From Hanleya hanleyi (lineage: Eukaryota > Mollusca > Polyplacophora > Lepidopleurida > Hanleyidae), in the NCBI GenBank assembly GCA_036873755.1, contig JAVTVY010025266.1, positions 1 to 64,000 on the forward strand: 64,000 nt of DNA. Reading direction: 5' to 3'. A program made the position numbers and the translations under genes. Below are positions 22,953 through 35,856 of the stretch, one piece after another (position 1 is the stretch's first letter; every line of letters starts with the position of its first letter). The notes beneath the pieces are model-generated. The model was not told where the DNA came from and did no database searches. It worked only from the letters and a program-made list of their open reading frames with translations.

Positions 22953-25900
22953 CAAGTTATATATCACTGTGTGCAATTTGTGGCTGAAAAGTATTAATTA
23001 GGATGTGGCTTCGGGTATTTGTCTTCTTTTTTTCTGGAGAATCTGTGATAGGTTATAGTGAAGAAATGAAATTTTGGTATTTGAAAAATCCTGCTATGAC
23101 TTTTGTGTAAAGTTAATGTACATGTAGTTGTGAGATATTGTCCTAGGGCTAGAAAAACAGCTGTGGCTTTACTAGTAATATGGTGGTTCATTCTTGTATG
23201 TATAGATGATCTGGTTGTAACATTAGATGCCAACCATTGGCTTGAACCTGGTATCGTAGCTTCCTGTGCTCATGATCGCAGCTAAGTAGATTTATTGGCT
23301 TAATTTTTACTCAAAACTCGAGTCCGAGCTACAGCAAATTGTCATTATGTACATGTACAGATGTGTTCAATTGTCAAATCTCAATGTTGCAATTTTTTGC
23401 CTGGATAGCATGACAAAAATTTCAACCATGCACAACCATACTAGTCCGCTCTTGTTCAGGCTGGGATGTACATTTGTATATATATATATATATTTCTGTG
23501 TTAAAGTATATATTTTTGCTTTGAACAATTCTGTTGCTTGCCGGGTTCTTGTTCATAGTTCATTCTGTTGTGAGAGTTTGTATTAGGACATTGACAGAAT
23601 CATTGCTTGGATTACAAGATTGACTAAACACCACATTTCATCACATTTTCGGGGTTTTTATGAGTAAAAATGACAACATTTTGACAACGGGATTACTTGT
23701 TCTGTGGAGCGACATGTTTATGGTAAGGTCTCTCTATCCAATCACATTTACACCACCTATCAACTCAAGATTTCCACTGGTGGCAAATGAAATTGATTTA
23801 ATATTCCTAAAATGTGTGTTTTTAGACTTCCTGTTGTATAATATTTGAAGAATAAAGACAAATACATAGGTTTAGGTTGGTGTGCCATTTTTTGGCTCTG
23901 CAAAACGCGAAAGGTAAAGACACATGGTAAATTTCATTTTACATAAAACGTACCAAATGACCCCAATTTGCTCAAAACAAAAGTACTATGAAATTGGATA
24001 CACAAGGGGGATAACCCACTAGTAAAAGCACTATAAATGAATGAAAGCTCCAATATCGAACATCCTTAAATAATAACTGTAGGACATTTTATGTTGCTAA
24101 CGTTTTGGTGAGCATCCTAGTTGTGAAGCGTTTTGGACAAAAAGAGCAGAACATGGGTGAAATATTTTCGGAATTGCCCGACATCCGCGTGTTTTAAAAC
24201 GCTCAAATTATCAGAGACCTTACCATAACTCCTATTTCATCTGTATCTGGAACCAGGACATGGGAAGTTCCATAGTGAAATACCTGCTACTCGAAACTTT
24301 CCACGTCCATGACAAAGACCAAGAGTAAACAGTGGTGCGAGTTATGAACCTGTTTTCCGAAATGGCAATATGTTACTCCTGCCCAACAAGGCTAGTAGAC
24401 TACGAGGAGTTATGGGACTTCCTACTCAAATGTTGTAAAGACTATGCTTGTACAATTCACACTCTCAACTGAAATCATTGTAAAGACTATGCCTAGCCTG
24501 TAGACTTCCATAGTGACCCACTTACTACTCGAATCATTGTACAATGTATGCATTTAGTGTTAAATTTTTTTATTATTTTTTTGCCATATTTGTTTTCTTT
24601 GAGATCGGGAAAGCTGGTTATTTTTCCAAAGCTGAATATTATGTCGAGTAATTTAATAAATTTATTTAATTTTTTTATGGCTTCAAAAAAGTGTCCCATT
24701 ATGGCAATCTGCCTGACTGTGTAGACTGATATAGTAGTGTCATAAGTCACACTGTATCAGTATCTGTATGCTTTTGTGGCACAATAAAATTTCCAAATGT
24801 ATTTCATCTTTGCTTTGCTGTTTACATGAATAATTACCTTATTGTTGAACATGTCTATAATTATGTTTGCAAATTTCATTGTACCAAAAATACGGGGATA
24901 TTTTGCTGAATAAAAAAAAATATTAAAGATTTGTTGCTTGCGAAGCCCTGCTATGGATGCTGTCATTGCTCCACCGGTTGATGTTTTAAGATGCACATCC
25001 ATAGATGAGGTCATATTGCAGTCATGATTATAGTCAGTCTGTACTAGATCCGTCCATTAGCTTTTCCGTGCGATATTCCCAGATCCATGCCATGGATCGG
25101 TATCGAAATTTGGGTATACATTACCGATGGGTCAAAGAGGAACTCTATCTATTTTGAGGTCCAACGGTCAAGGTCACTTTGATTGAGAGTACAGTTCAGA
25201 CTCGATGTGGATTGTGATGGTAAATAAGTCTAAGCCTATTGATTTTTAGCTATAGAACCTTTGCTGTGTAAGTGGGCGTGGCTGTTCTTCCCTACACAGC
25301 TATAGTTCCTTCCCTTTACATTTCATACCATGAAGTTTTGACTTCCGAAAAGCCTGCGTTTCGGAAGATTTAACGGCTGCACATACAAGAACACAGTAGC
25401 TGGTGATAATAAAATGCACCTGGTTATTCTCCTTGTAGTCTTTTGTCACTTCCCACCAAGTTAGAACTCTCGGTATTCCCTCATTCTTAAGTTATCATCA
25501 ATTGTTCAAGATTCTCAGGGATTTGAATACTCAACTGACCGCCATTCAACTGTCAGTCATGTAAATTTCCCTTGCATGGACTTTGCCGGATATGGCGGTG
25601 TCATTTGAATACAAGCCATAGCGCATGCGTGATTTTTCGGGCCAGTTCGATGACAGTCCAACGCATGCGCGTGTAGGTGGGCGTGGCTATCTTTGTTATG
25701 CGGAGACATTCAAAATATGAGTCCAAAATATGTCAGAAAACTCAGTGAAGGTGTGATTAAAAGATGATATCTCAAGAACGAGGAATTATTGAGTGTTGAG
25801 AGTTGGCAGGCGGCAAGAAGGACCAATGTAGAGGAAAATGAGGTATAGTTTATTACTATTCGCTGCCGTTTTATTTCGTGTGCAGTTAGGATATTGGACA

Positions 25901-27440
25901 ATGTCATTCAAAGTTCAATGTGTGGGATGTATTGTGGATAGGAGGAACCTGGGCTGTAGTCGGTCACACAGCCATTCGAGACTACAGCCATTCCTGGGCT
26001 AATTGATTTTTACCTTGATTGCTGCCAAGTTTGGTCAAAGGATATTGTTTGCTTGGTCCATCCGGCGGTCTATCTATGCAGCTTGCTTATTAGCACAATA
26101 TTTCTTGAAGAATTATAGCCAGACTTTCTAAATTCATATAACATATCAACTGACGATGGCGGGTGGTTGGGTGCATGGGTTCAGGTTCCTGTTGCTTCAA
26201 TGCATTTTGCTGAGAACACAGGTTCCTCAACTGACGATGGGTCAGAAGCCTGGTGAAGATCACTTATGTAACCTGTTTTATCTGGGTCAATTTTGAGTAT
26301 TTTGAATGATTACATCTTGACCTATTTCATCAACGTCAAATCCTGATTAGTGCAAAATGTTAAACGGTTATAGTTAGGCATGCATGAGCGTACAATGAAG
26401 CCCATGAGGCTCTTTGTTAGTCCAGTGAAAATGAACGTACTCAACTAAAAACTAGAAATTTAATAATAATTGTGCCCATAATTCGCACAACAGAAAATCC
26501 GGTCAATCCGAACAGTAACACTGAAAATGTCGACGCGCATATTAACGTCTTCATTCAACCGAGTCCCGGAAAAAGTCCTGAGGACGCTCTTTAAACCACT
26601 TCGCTTCCAATCTTGCCCATTTAGATTTGGGAAAGTGTCAGCTGAAAAACTCTTCTTCAAGTGGGCGAGGTAACCCATCTTCGTTTCACCCATGGAGCTA
26701 AAAGAGATGGAGGCACAACTCTCTCGGGTGCGGTGCCCTGGTCAGCAGTACCGCCCGCTTGGCCTTTGTATACTGAATAGCTGACAGCGGGCACAGCTTT
26801 CTTTGATGTTCAATGTGCGTGACCGCCCGACAAATTCGCGGGTCTGTTGGCGACTGATTAACAGGGCGAAAGTGAATCATCTAACCTGCGCATTGATAAT
26901 AAGTTTGAATTACCAGATACAAATTATGCGCAAAGCAAATATTAGGAAATTTGAAGTAATGCGGATTATGGTGATGGTTTTATAATTTATGTGCGATACT
27001 ATTTTCCCTAACTACATCGTGTTGAAAACTGACGGTCATTTTTACCATTTTCGAACATTTTAATCGATTTCGGTAATTTCCGCATTTCCAAATATTACAA
27101 AAATTTGCAAGGAAGTTCATATTCGCACTGGAAACGCATAGTCGAGGGAGCAGTCGCTTGTTCCGAGTATAATCCACAAGTAAATAAATGGAAAAATCCC
27201 CATTTAAAATACATTAGGGATTTTGTCAAAATGTGAAAATTGGTCATTTTCAAGACAAAATAAATTAAATTTCCGAACCTCTGAAAAAATGAATCTGCCT
27301 ATAAGAGAGAATAGATTTTTCTAAGTCACCAGTTATCACATTAAGGAGCAATGAGCAGGAAAGCGAAAATGTTGGTTTATGTGAACGCTAGTTTGACGTT
27401 TTCTTCTCTTCAGGTGCCATATTAAGGCTATTAGCTAATT
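22953..27440. other. No gene seen
   Basis: Mostly AT-rich sequence with a (TA)n tract at about 23476-23492, a dispersed repeat scrap at 25030-25190 and a copy of the CTTGACC-hairpin repeat at 26310-26420. A moderately GC-rich patch at 26460-26880 is open on both strands, but I cannot link it to any protein family. Confidence 0.45.
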
Positions 27441-27490
27441 GGCACTTGATCAGCAATACCCCCTGTGAGATAATCCCCGTGTAATCGTCA

Positions 27491-28000
27491 GGCCCCAATC
27501 AACAAATGCCTGAGAGATTCCCCTACAGCGTCTCATTATGAACAGCTATATCCCAGTTCATCCAATTATTAGGTGAGACGCCCTTGTAAACTATCTAAAT
27601 GCAATAAGTATATTAAAATAAATAAAAATAAAACAATATATTGACATGCACTGTTGATACCACGTATGGGTGGGTTCGTGGCGAGTTTATTTGCGCATGC
27701 AGTGGTCATTTAAATACACGTTTATAAGTTCAACTATACAATATTATGAACAATTTATTAAGTTATGAAGAGGAAGGAAATAATTAACACATCTTTACCA
27801 TCCTTGGATATGAGCCCAATCAACAAATGCCCGAGCAATTAACGTCTCATTATCAACAGTTATCCCAGTTCATCCAATTATTAGCCGAGACGCCCTTGTA
27901 AACTGTCTGAAAATAAAAAAATATATATTATGAAAATAATAAAACAATATACTGACATATTGTTTGATACCACGTATGACTGGGTTCGTGGATATGAAGG
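27491..28000 (+). repeat. Two direct copies of a ~190-bp unit, 310 bp apart
   Basis: 'caatcaacaaatgcc', 'gtctcattat.aacag', 'atcccagttcatccaattatta' and 'gagacgcccttgtaaac' occur at 27496-27600 and again at 27819-27905. Both copies end near 'gataccacgtatg..tgggttcgtgg'. Confidence 0.88.
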
Positions 28001-28011
28001 GCCGTTCGCGA

Positions 28012-28392
28012 CATAAATCTCTCTTTTAAACGTTTAAACTTTTCGAACGTTTAGAAATTGTAAACGTTTAAAAAGTTTAAACTTGCACCAACCAATCAGA
28101 TGTCATGAATTGACATTTAGAAGACGTTTCCTGTCAAAAAGCAAACGTTTCCTGTTGTAACACCCAATACTTTAGACGTTTCCTGTCAAAAAGTAAACGT
28201 TTCCGGTAGCAATATTCGAGACATTTAAACGTTTCCGGTTAAAAGGATAACGTTTCCGGTTGTGACCGTCCAATCAAATTTTTTTACTTCTTTCTTTCTG
28301 TAGACGTTTCCTGTCAAAGGCAAACGTTTCCGGTAGTAATATTCAAACTTTTAAACGTTTCCGGTTTAAGAGAAAACGTTTCCGGTATGTAG
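28012..28392. repeat. Cluster of AAACGTTT / AACGTTTCCGGT motifs
   Basis: More than a dozen AACGTTT words fall within about 380 bp. Most are followed by CCGG or CCTG ('aaacgtttccggt', 'gacgtttcctgtcaaa'). AAACGTTT is self-complementary, so motifs can be read on either strand. Inverted pairs continue outside it ('caatttcaagaaaaattcaaa' at 28399 against 'tttgaatttttcttgaaattg' at 28513). I suspect subterminal transposon repeats; a regulatory cluster is the alternative. Confidence 0.6.
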
Positions 28393-28879
28393 TCTATTTC
28401 AATTTCAAGAAAAATTCAAATCTCGTTGATATACACTTTTAAAATAATTGAGGGGTTTTGTTCAGGCCATTTGACGACAATTATGTTTCAAGGAGGAAAA
28501 TAAGCAGAAATTTTTGAATTTTTCTTGAAATTGAGGAAAGAATCTCTGCGGTTAAGAAAGAGCAACCTACCCAAACTCCAAGAACTCGTCCTGAATTTTA
28601 AGTTCAATTGTCGTCAAACGTATATAGTACGATCGTGGAAATGCCGGATGATTTGAAGAGTGCAGAAGTACTAATATTCTTCACTCAATTCTTAGAAAGA
28701 GTAGAAAGAACAAAATTCTCACAGTAAAATAACTTCAATTCCATCATATTTTTTTTCTTTTTGAGAGCTACAGGGCTACAGTACCGGTGTACACTGTTGG
28801 ACAGCAGTAAATAAAAGGATATTTTCAACGGCCTGGTCAATGTGGTCACATGAGGAGGTATACTGTAAGGACATCTGAA

Positions 28880-28965
28880 AAATGAAAACACACAAACACA
28901 TAAAAACACACATAAAAGCCACACACACATCCACGCAAAAACCACACACACATACACGCGTAAAT
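28880..28965 (+). repeat. CA-rich simple repeat
   Basis: Imperfect (CA)n-like tract of 'acacacataaa' and 'ccacacacaca'. The cysteine/valine-rich minus-strand frames here are low-complexity artefacts. Confidence 0.85.
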
Positions 28966-29269
28966 AAAATGAGAATAAAGAAATTCAAGACGATGTACGG
29001 ATGTGGGGGTTGCGTATCTTTTGGAAGCAAAGATATAATGTGTACGGTACAACACAGCGAGTTGCAGATTTTCCGAGAAATAATTGCATAACAGGTATCA
29101 TTCCAAGCATGAACTAGTATTTAACACCATTTGAAAGCTATACGATAATGCAGGATAATCATTATTCATTTACGCCGATATTACATTCATCGATAGTGGC
29201 AGAGCTCATTCATGAAACGGCGGCCTCACCATACGATCCACATCGCAATAGCTGCTCCATTTTTTTTAT

Positions 29270-29462
29270 TTAAGAATATTTTTCTCTTCTTTTGAGAAAT
29301 TTTTTCTTAAGATATTTAGGAAATTGAGAACATTCTTTTCTCAATACAAGAAAAGGTAGGTTTCTTGTATTGAGAAACAATTTCTTGTGTGACTCCTTAG
29401 AAAATAATTCTTGTTTCAAGTTTTTTGCTTATTGCTAGAAACAAATTTTTGACAGTGAATAA
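29270..29462. repeat. Palindromic AT-rich MITE-like sequence
   Basis: TTTCTCAATACAAGAAA at 29337-29353 is followed after 7 bases by its exact reverse complement at 29361-29377. The right side ends 'aacaaatttttgacagtg' beside a TA repeat, as in Tc1/mariner-type MITEs. The left end is unclear. Confidence 0.55.
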
Positions 29463-32400
29463 TATATATATATATACTATATGTTTCATGGGAGTTTAGA
29501 AGATTCAACACCGATGGTTAAGTTAGGTGCAATTTTAGACCCCAGTTTACATAAAATATTTCCCAGAGGTCAAATTTGAGGAAAAAAACTATTTTGTGTA
29601 AAGTGTTAATAAAACTCAACATATCCGATAGGATTAGCCATTAATACTATCTAGGAAACAAAATAATGCACTTTAATAGCATTTTAGGATGAAAGTAAAT
29701 TTCACCATTTGATTACTATTATCCCAGTGTGCCCCGGCAAAAGCGTCCCAGTTTGTCCCAGGTACATGATGTATTCCGTTTTATGAAAAAAACCTAATAC
29801 ATCTGAGATAATAAATCGATATGATTAAATTGTACCTTTGTCCATCCTCTCTCAGTAGTAACAAAACAGCAATGAAGTACTACTGAAAACTTTGTACAAC
29901 AAAATATCATCCTTAGTCCTAAACATTTACTTGGGTTGCTCGAAAACAATTTTTGTGCTCCTAATTTTTCACCAATGATAGTTTTCACTTTTAATCAATA
30001 CAGAAGGTGGTGGCTTTCTGGTGATACTAATGTTATGTGCTTCTTGTCCTTGACAAAGGAGCTAGACGGCTTGTCCCACTGTGCCCCATGTCCCACTGTA
30101 CTCCAATCTCCCCTATTTTAGAACTTCATCAAGAAATGACCAAGTACACAGTGTCGGAAGCTATTTCGAAATTAACTAGTGTAGTGGTAAATGGTATTTT
30201 TCAGTTTCGTCTCTAGCATTAGAAAACTCTAACCCTAGTTGCTTATATGCCAATGGTATTTTTCAGTTTCGTCTCTAGCATTAGAAAACTCTAGCCCTAG
30301 TTGTTTATATGCCAATTAAAAGAATCAACAACAACATGGCGAGTGGATGTTTAGATATAAGTTATAATAAAGTATACCTTCCCTGTCAGATCGTTGTTTC
30401 GCATATAGTGAACCAGTGATATTCGATGCCGATTCGGAGGGATTTTCTTTTAGTGACGAATTATCTATTATTGTTGATGTCTCTAGCATTGTGAGCTTAT
30501 GATATATGTGCATGTACATTCTTTTATGTCACCGGCTCTCGAACTATGAGAGCGTTTCAATTACAGACATGTGCTATACATGTAGTCGCAATTGCTCCCC
30601 GCTTCTTCATTTGAAGTTTTTTCGCCAGGTATAGGGGAGAAAGTCAAATTGCAAATGCTGTACATAACTTCGTTTCCACGAAAATCTTAACACTGTGCTT
30701 CACTTGGTATACTATAGAATACAAAATAATTTCCGCTTTGCTCTTTACTCTTTGTTCTATTGTATTGTGCAGTGAAAACTAAGAAAATACTCTCAAGATG
30801 CATTATTCTTGAAACTAATGTATCTGGATAAAGCAATGGACATTATAATCAATTCTGAATGCTCATTTCCAGTTCATGAAACTACCAAGTATTCCTACGC
30901 TAAATCAAAAGCAAGTAATATTTTGAATAACCCCAAAGCCATCAGCGAGTTCAACGAATACACGTGCAGTGCCGACCTTCATCTGTACACCATGTAAAGA
31001 TAAAGCGACTGGTAACCTTGGAATATAGTTTGCAATATGGACCATAAAACACTCCAGATGAAGGAACCGAAGTAAAGAGAGCCGAATGATATCAATCTCA
31101 TGGTTAGCAAATTCCTGCTAAGTCCGGTTATAGCCCGGTTTGAAAATCGTGTCTTGTACTTCTCCAATGGGTTCTAATGAACAGATACGTTTAAAACGTG
31201 ACTGAGATACCGGTACATTATATCCTAGAAAAATACTTTGAAATCATTTTGGATAAAAGAAAGCCAATTTAACTGTTTTGATATTTCACCTAACATGATC
31301 ATCAGAAAAGGCAGACTTGTGAGGAGAATCAAAGACATTATAATTAGTGATAAGGGATTTACGTTAAGAACATCACGAGGTATTGCTGTCATTATTGAAA
31401 TTGTTGACTGCCTCTAGTTTGCAGAAATCGTCCCAATCCTGGTGCAGAAACAATGCCAGCGTACCGCATTTGTCATGTTATCTCAAGGTAACCGTTGGCG
31501 CTGAGTGGGGCGTTCAACAAATCCGTTGGTGACATGCTCACAAGTGCTTACGAATGACGAACGCCGCAATTTTCCAAGATGGCGGCCTTTTCTTGATCGA
31601 AATTTCGTATTATTTAGGTTAATCAATTTTGATGTCAAACCGTGCGATTTAAGTATTGGCCGAGATATATCAACATGTTCCATTGATTTGTCTCAAAATA
31701 CCACGATATTCCGCTGGTGCTATACCAGTGGAATATTCCATAACTTGTTTTTTTTCAGGGTACATGTATGGTACAGGCACCGATAGGTATAGGTATGGTA
31801 TACCGATTAAAATTCACGGTTGGTCCATGATACAGCATCGTACAATTATCCGAATACATCATGGTACAGTTCTTCTTCAGCCCAATGGCAATATTTTTAA
31901 CAAAGCTCAATAGGCACTGAATTCTTATTTTATGGAAGAAAGGTGGCAACCTTTCCACGATCCAATTTTCTGACACGATACTGCATACTGGAAGGCGATT
32001 CAATGAAAAAAATCACAATTAGAATGTTTCTAAACATCGGACTGAATTGTATATCTGATGCCATATGACAGAAATGATGGTAGTTTTGTTTTTCTACATA
32101 GATAATAGTGGGAGATAAGGTCGTGTAGGATTGCCTCCTGTTCAAACGTCTTAACTCTCAGACTCATAGAGATAAAGTCAAATTGTAAGACGTTTGAGTC
32201 AAGTTATATAAAAAATTATGCCTAAAACATAAAGAAATGGTATCTCAGAAATATACATATACATATATATGCACCATCGCATTGAGTAAATCAGTATGCC
32301 TACATATGTATAGGTTCCAGTTATGAGAGAGATAGAGACCACCTGATGGTTTCAATAGCTGAAACATTGAAGTTGATAAAACGTCAAGTGGGAGAAAAAT

Positions 32401-32599
32401 TGAACACAAGGATGTCCCGAGAATGAAAATACGGAGGAATGATCCAGGACATTTCCGAGCACCATCAGCACACCACCGGGAGCGACGTTATAAATATTAA
32501 AATCGATTTGTCGAATGTTCCGATTGCTTTTCAATTCTGTATGATAGATATATTTATTGCCATATAAGGCGCCCCACTTGGAGCGAGTACATGTATATA
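29463..32599. other. No gene seen; 65-bp tandem duplication at 30190-30318
   Basis: Copies of 'ggtatttttcagtttcgtctctagcattagaaaactcta' start at about 30190 and 30255. The stretch also holds a YY1-like word CAAGATGGCGGCC near 31576 and short unassigned frames. No supportable gene. Confidence 0.45.
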
Positions 32600-34062
32600 A
32601 AAATTACAAAGGACATAAAATATATATAGCACAAGACTAGCACAATCACCTTACGTACAAAGGACATAAAATATATATAGCATAAGACTAGCACAATCAC
32701 CTTACGTACAAAGGACATAAAATATATATAGCATAAGACTAGCACAATCACCTTACGTACAAAGGACATAAAATATATATAGCATAAGACTAGCACAATC
32801 ACCTTACGTACAAAGGACATAAAATATATATAGCATAAGACTAGCACAATCACCTTACGTACAAAGGACATACAATATATATAGCATAAGACTAGCACAA
32901 TCACCTTACGTACAAAGGACATAAAATATATATAGCACAAGACTAGCACAATCACCTTACGTACAAAGGACATAAAATATATATAGCATAAGACTAGCAC
33001 AATCACCTTACGTACAAAGGACATAAAATATATATAGCATAAGACTAGCACAATCACCTTACGTACAAAGGACATAAAATATATATAGCATAAGACTAGC
33101 ACAATCACCTTACGTACAAAGGACATAAAATATATATAGCATAAGACTAGCAGTACAAAGGACATAGCACTAGCACAATCACCTTACGTACAAAGGACAT
33201 AAAATATATATAGCACAAGACTAGCACAATCACATTACGTACAAAGGACATACAATATATATAGCATAAGACTAGCACAATCACCTTACGTACAAAGGAC
33301 ATAAAATATATATAGCACAAGACTAGCACAATCACCTTACGTACAAAGGACATAAAATATATATAGCACAAGACTAGCACAATCACATTATGTACAAAGG
33401 ACATAAAATATATATAGCACAAGACTAGCACAATCACCTTACGTACAAAGGACATAGAATATATATAGCACAAGACTAGCACAATCACCTTACGTACAAA
33501 GGACATAGAATATATATAGCACAAGACTAGCACAATCACATTATGTACAAAGGACATAAAATATATATAGCACAAGACTAGCACAATCACCTTACGTACA
33601 AAGGACATAAAATATATATAGCACAAGACTAGCACAATCACCTTACGTACAAAGGACATAAAATATATATAGCACAAGACTAGCACAATCACCTTACGTA
33701 CAAAGGACATAAAATATATATACCACAAGACTAGCACAATCACCTTACGTACAAAGGACATAAAATATATATAGCACAAGACTAGCACAATCACATTATG
33801 TACAAAGGACATAAAATATATATAGCACAAGACTAGCACAATCACCTTACGTACAAAGGACATAAAATATATATAGCACAAGACTAGCACAATCACCTTA
33901 CGTACAAAGGACATAAAACATATATAGCACAAGACTAGCACAATCACCTTACGTACAAAGGACATAAAATATATATAGCACAAGACTAGCACAATCACAT
34001 TACGTACAAAGGACATAAAATATATATAGCATAAGACTAGCACAATTACATTAAGAGCACAA
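32600..34062 (+). repeat. 51-bp minisatellite, about 28 copies
   Basis: The unit starts ACGTACAAAGGACATAAAAT and ends in 'gactagcacaatcacctt'; starts at 32653 and 32704 fix the period at 51 bp. The left block mainly has 'agcataag' and the right block mainly 'agcacaag', separated by a damaged unit near 33150-33175. Because 51 is divisible by 3, one minus-strand frame stays open for 203 and 298 codons as a 17-residue hydrophobic repeat. I do not treat that as a gene. Confidence 0.95.
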
Positions 34063-34290
34063 TCACATTATGAGAAGAATTACATGTATAACACAGAGTT
34101 ATATTACATTAAAAAACAATTACATACCCCCATAAAAGCACCATGGCCCCAGACAAAACCCCATGATTCTACCATGGTGAAGCATCGCGAAACCATGGTT
34201 TTCTGGTCGATAACAAGGCACGCCTCCATAAGGATAAAAACACTAGTGAATGAGACAGACCTATCGTAACAAGCAGCCAGAGGATGCTAG

Positions 34291-35856
34291 GTCCCCCGCC
34301 AAAATGGCAGCAATATTTATAAGCGCTGTCGGTTTCAGAAGATATTCATGAGGATGGCAACAGCTACTTCACAGGCGTAAGAAGCAGAGGGGTCTTTCCA
34401 CCTTCCCAGGTTTTGAGATCAACTCCGAATGGCTGACTGAATGTTGATTCCTACTGTAATATATTTTCTTTACCATGTAGCATGAAAATTATGTAACCGA
34501 AATGCAACCCCAAGAGACAACTCATGGCATATTATCTGCAAACTAAATTTGACAAGAATATGAAGGCATCCTCAACCTATTGCCCAGAAACCAAATTTAG
34601 ACTTTGCCACAAGGAGTAACCACCTGTAGGTGCAAGCAGGCAAAACACAATCCCAAATGACATCTCATGTCATGGTATCGGCATATGAACTTTGAGACTC
34701 TGAAGAGGGGTCAAGTTATTGCCGGTACTAGATGCCCACCGGTGTTCATGTTATTTGGGGCGGGTCACATATGAATACAAAATTTGAGAATAATCTGATG
34801 AGCAGTTGCCAAATTATTGCCCGGAAACAAATTTTTCCACCAGGAGACGCCACCTGTAAGCAGAAGCGGGAAAAATACAATCCCAAGGAACATGGTATCG
34901 TGGGGACATCTGCATACCAAATTTGGGAAGAACCCGATGAGGGTCCTCAAGTTATTGCCCAGAAACCAAATTTCGATTTTGACACCAGGTGACACCACCT
35001 CTAGGCGCAAGTCAGTGAAATGCGTTATCAAGCGACATCTTATGTCACGGTACATTCATACAAAATTTGAGAAGAATCCGATGGTCAGTTCTCAAGTTAT
35101 TACCCGAAAACGAATTTGTGATGTTGCCACCAGGTGGCGCCACCTGTGAGTGAAAGGCAAATCCCAAGCAACAGCTCCTGGCATGGTAAATGCATGCCAA
35201 ATTTGAGAAGAATCCGATGAGCCGCAACGTTTCTCATGTTACCCAGAAAGGTACATATGTAGGATATTTCAAAGAAATTCGACCAAGTGTTTCTAAGTTA
35301 TCACTTGCAGCATGGAATAATGGAATGAACTCTAGTGGCGCCACCTCCGGGTGGATTTTGCTGAAACGCATCACCAACAGTGTTTTGTCGCAGGGAATGC
35401 ATTTACCAAATTTCGAAGAAATCCGACAAATTGTTCGAAAGTTATCGCTCGCGAAGGATTTGAACAAACATGAACGGACATGCATTAAAGATTGGAACAA
35501 GACCCAGTGGCGCCACCTACAGGCGGATCTTGCTGAAACGTAATCCCAGCGACGTCTTGTCGCAAAGAATGCAGATGTCAAATTTCGGAGGAATCCGACA
35601 AAGCATTTAGGAGTTATCGCTTACGCAGTATTTGCACGGACATGCACTAAAAATTGGAACAAGACCCAGTGGCGCCACCTACAGGTGGATCTTGCTGAAA
35701 CGTAATACCAAGAGACGTCTTGTCGCAAAGAATGCAGATGCCAAATTTCAGAGGAATCCGACAAAGCATTTAGAAGTTATTGCTTACGAAGTATTTGTAC
35801 GGACACATAGAGGCAAGAACCATTTTAAAGTCCCCGGCCGCGTTGCGGCGGGGGAC
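34291..35856. mobile_element. Array-bearing element with GTCCCCCGCC termini
   Basis: The left boundary GTCCCCCGCC (34291-34300) is mirrored by GGCGGGGGAC (35847-35856). Inside, from about 34520, are roughly nine diverged units of 140-170 bp holding 'ccaaatttgagaagaatccgatg', 'aagttattgcc', 'gaccca' and 'tggcgccacctacaggtggatc'. The same GTCCCCCGC start marks the 9.68-kb array. The inner part up to 34510 resembles sequence at 63.4 kb. No coding frame. Confidence 0.6.

Noticed and set aside
26460..26985. GC-richer patch open on both strands as a gene
   Set aside because: No family similarity, no splice partners, and both strands are equally open.
28685..29055. Cys/Val-rich minus-strand frames as a secreted peptide
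   Set aside because: They are translations of a CA-rich simple repeat.
32554..34043. Two long minus-strand frames (203 and 298 codons) as a repeat-protein gene
   Set aside because: The frames consist only of a 51-bp tandem repeat, whose period divisible by 3 keeps a frame open by arithmetic. There is no non-repeat domain, promoter or splice structure.
34732..35581. Frames of about 110-120 codons on both strands
   Set aside because: They follow the array units of the 34.3-kb element; the two strands are equally open.
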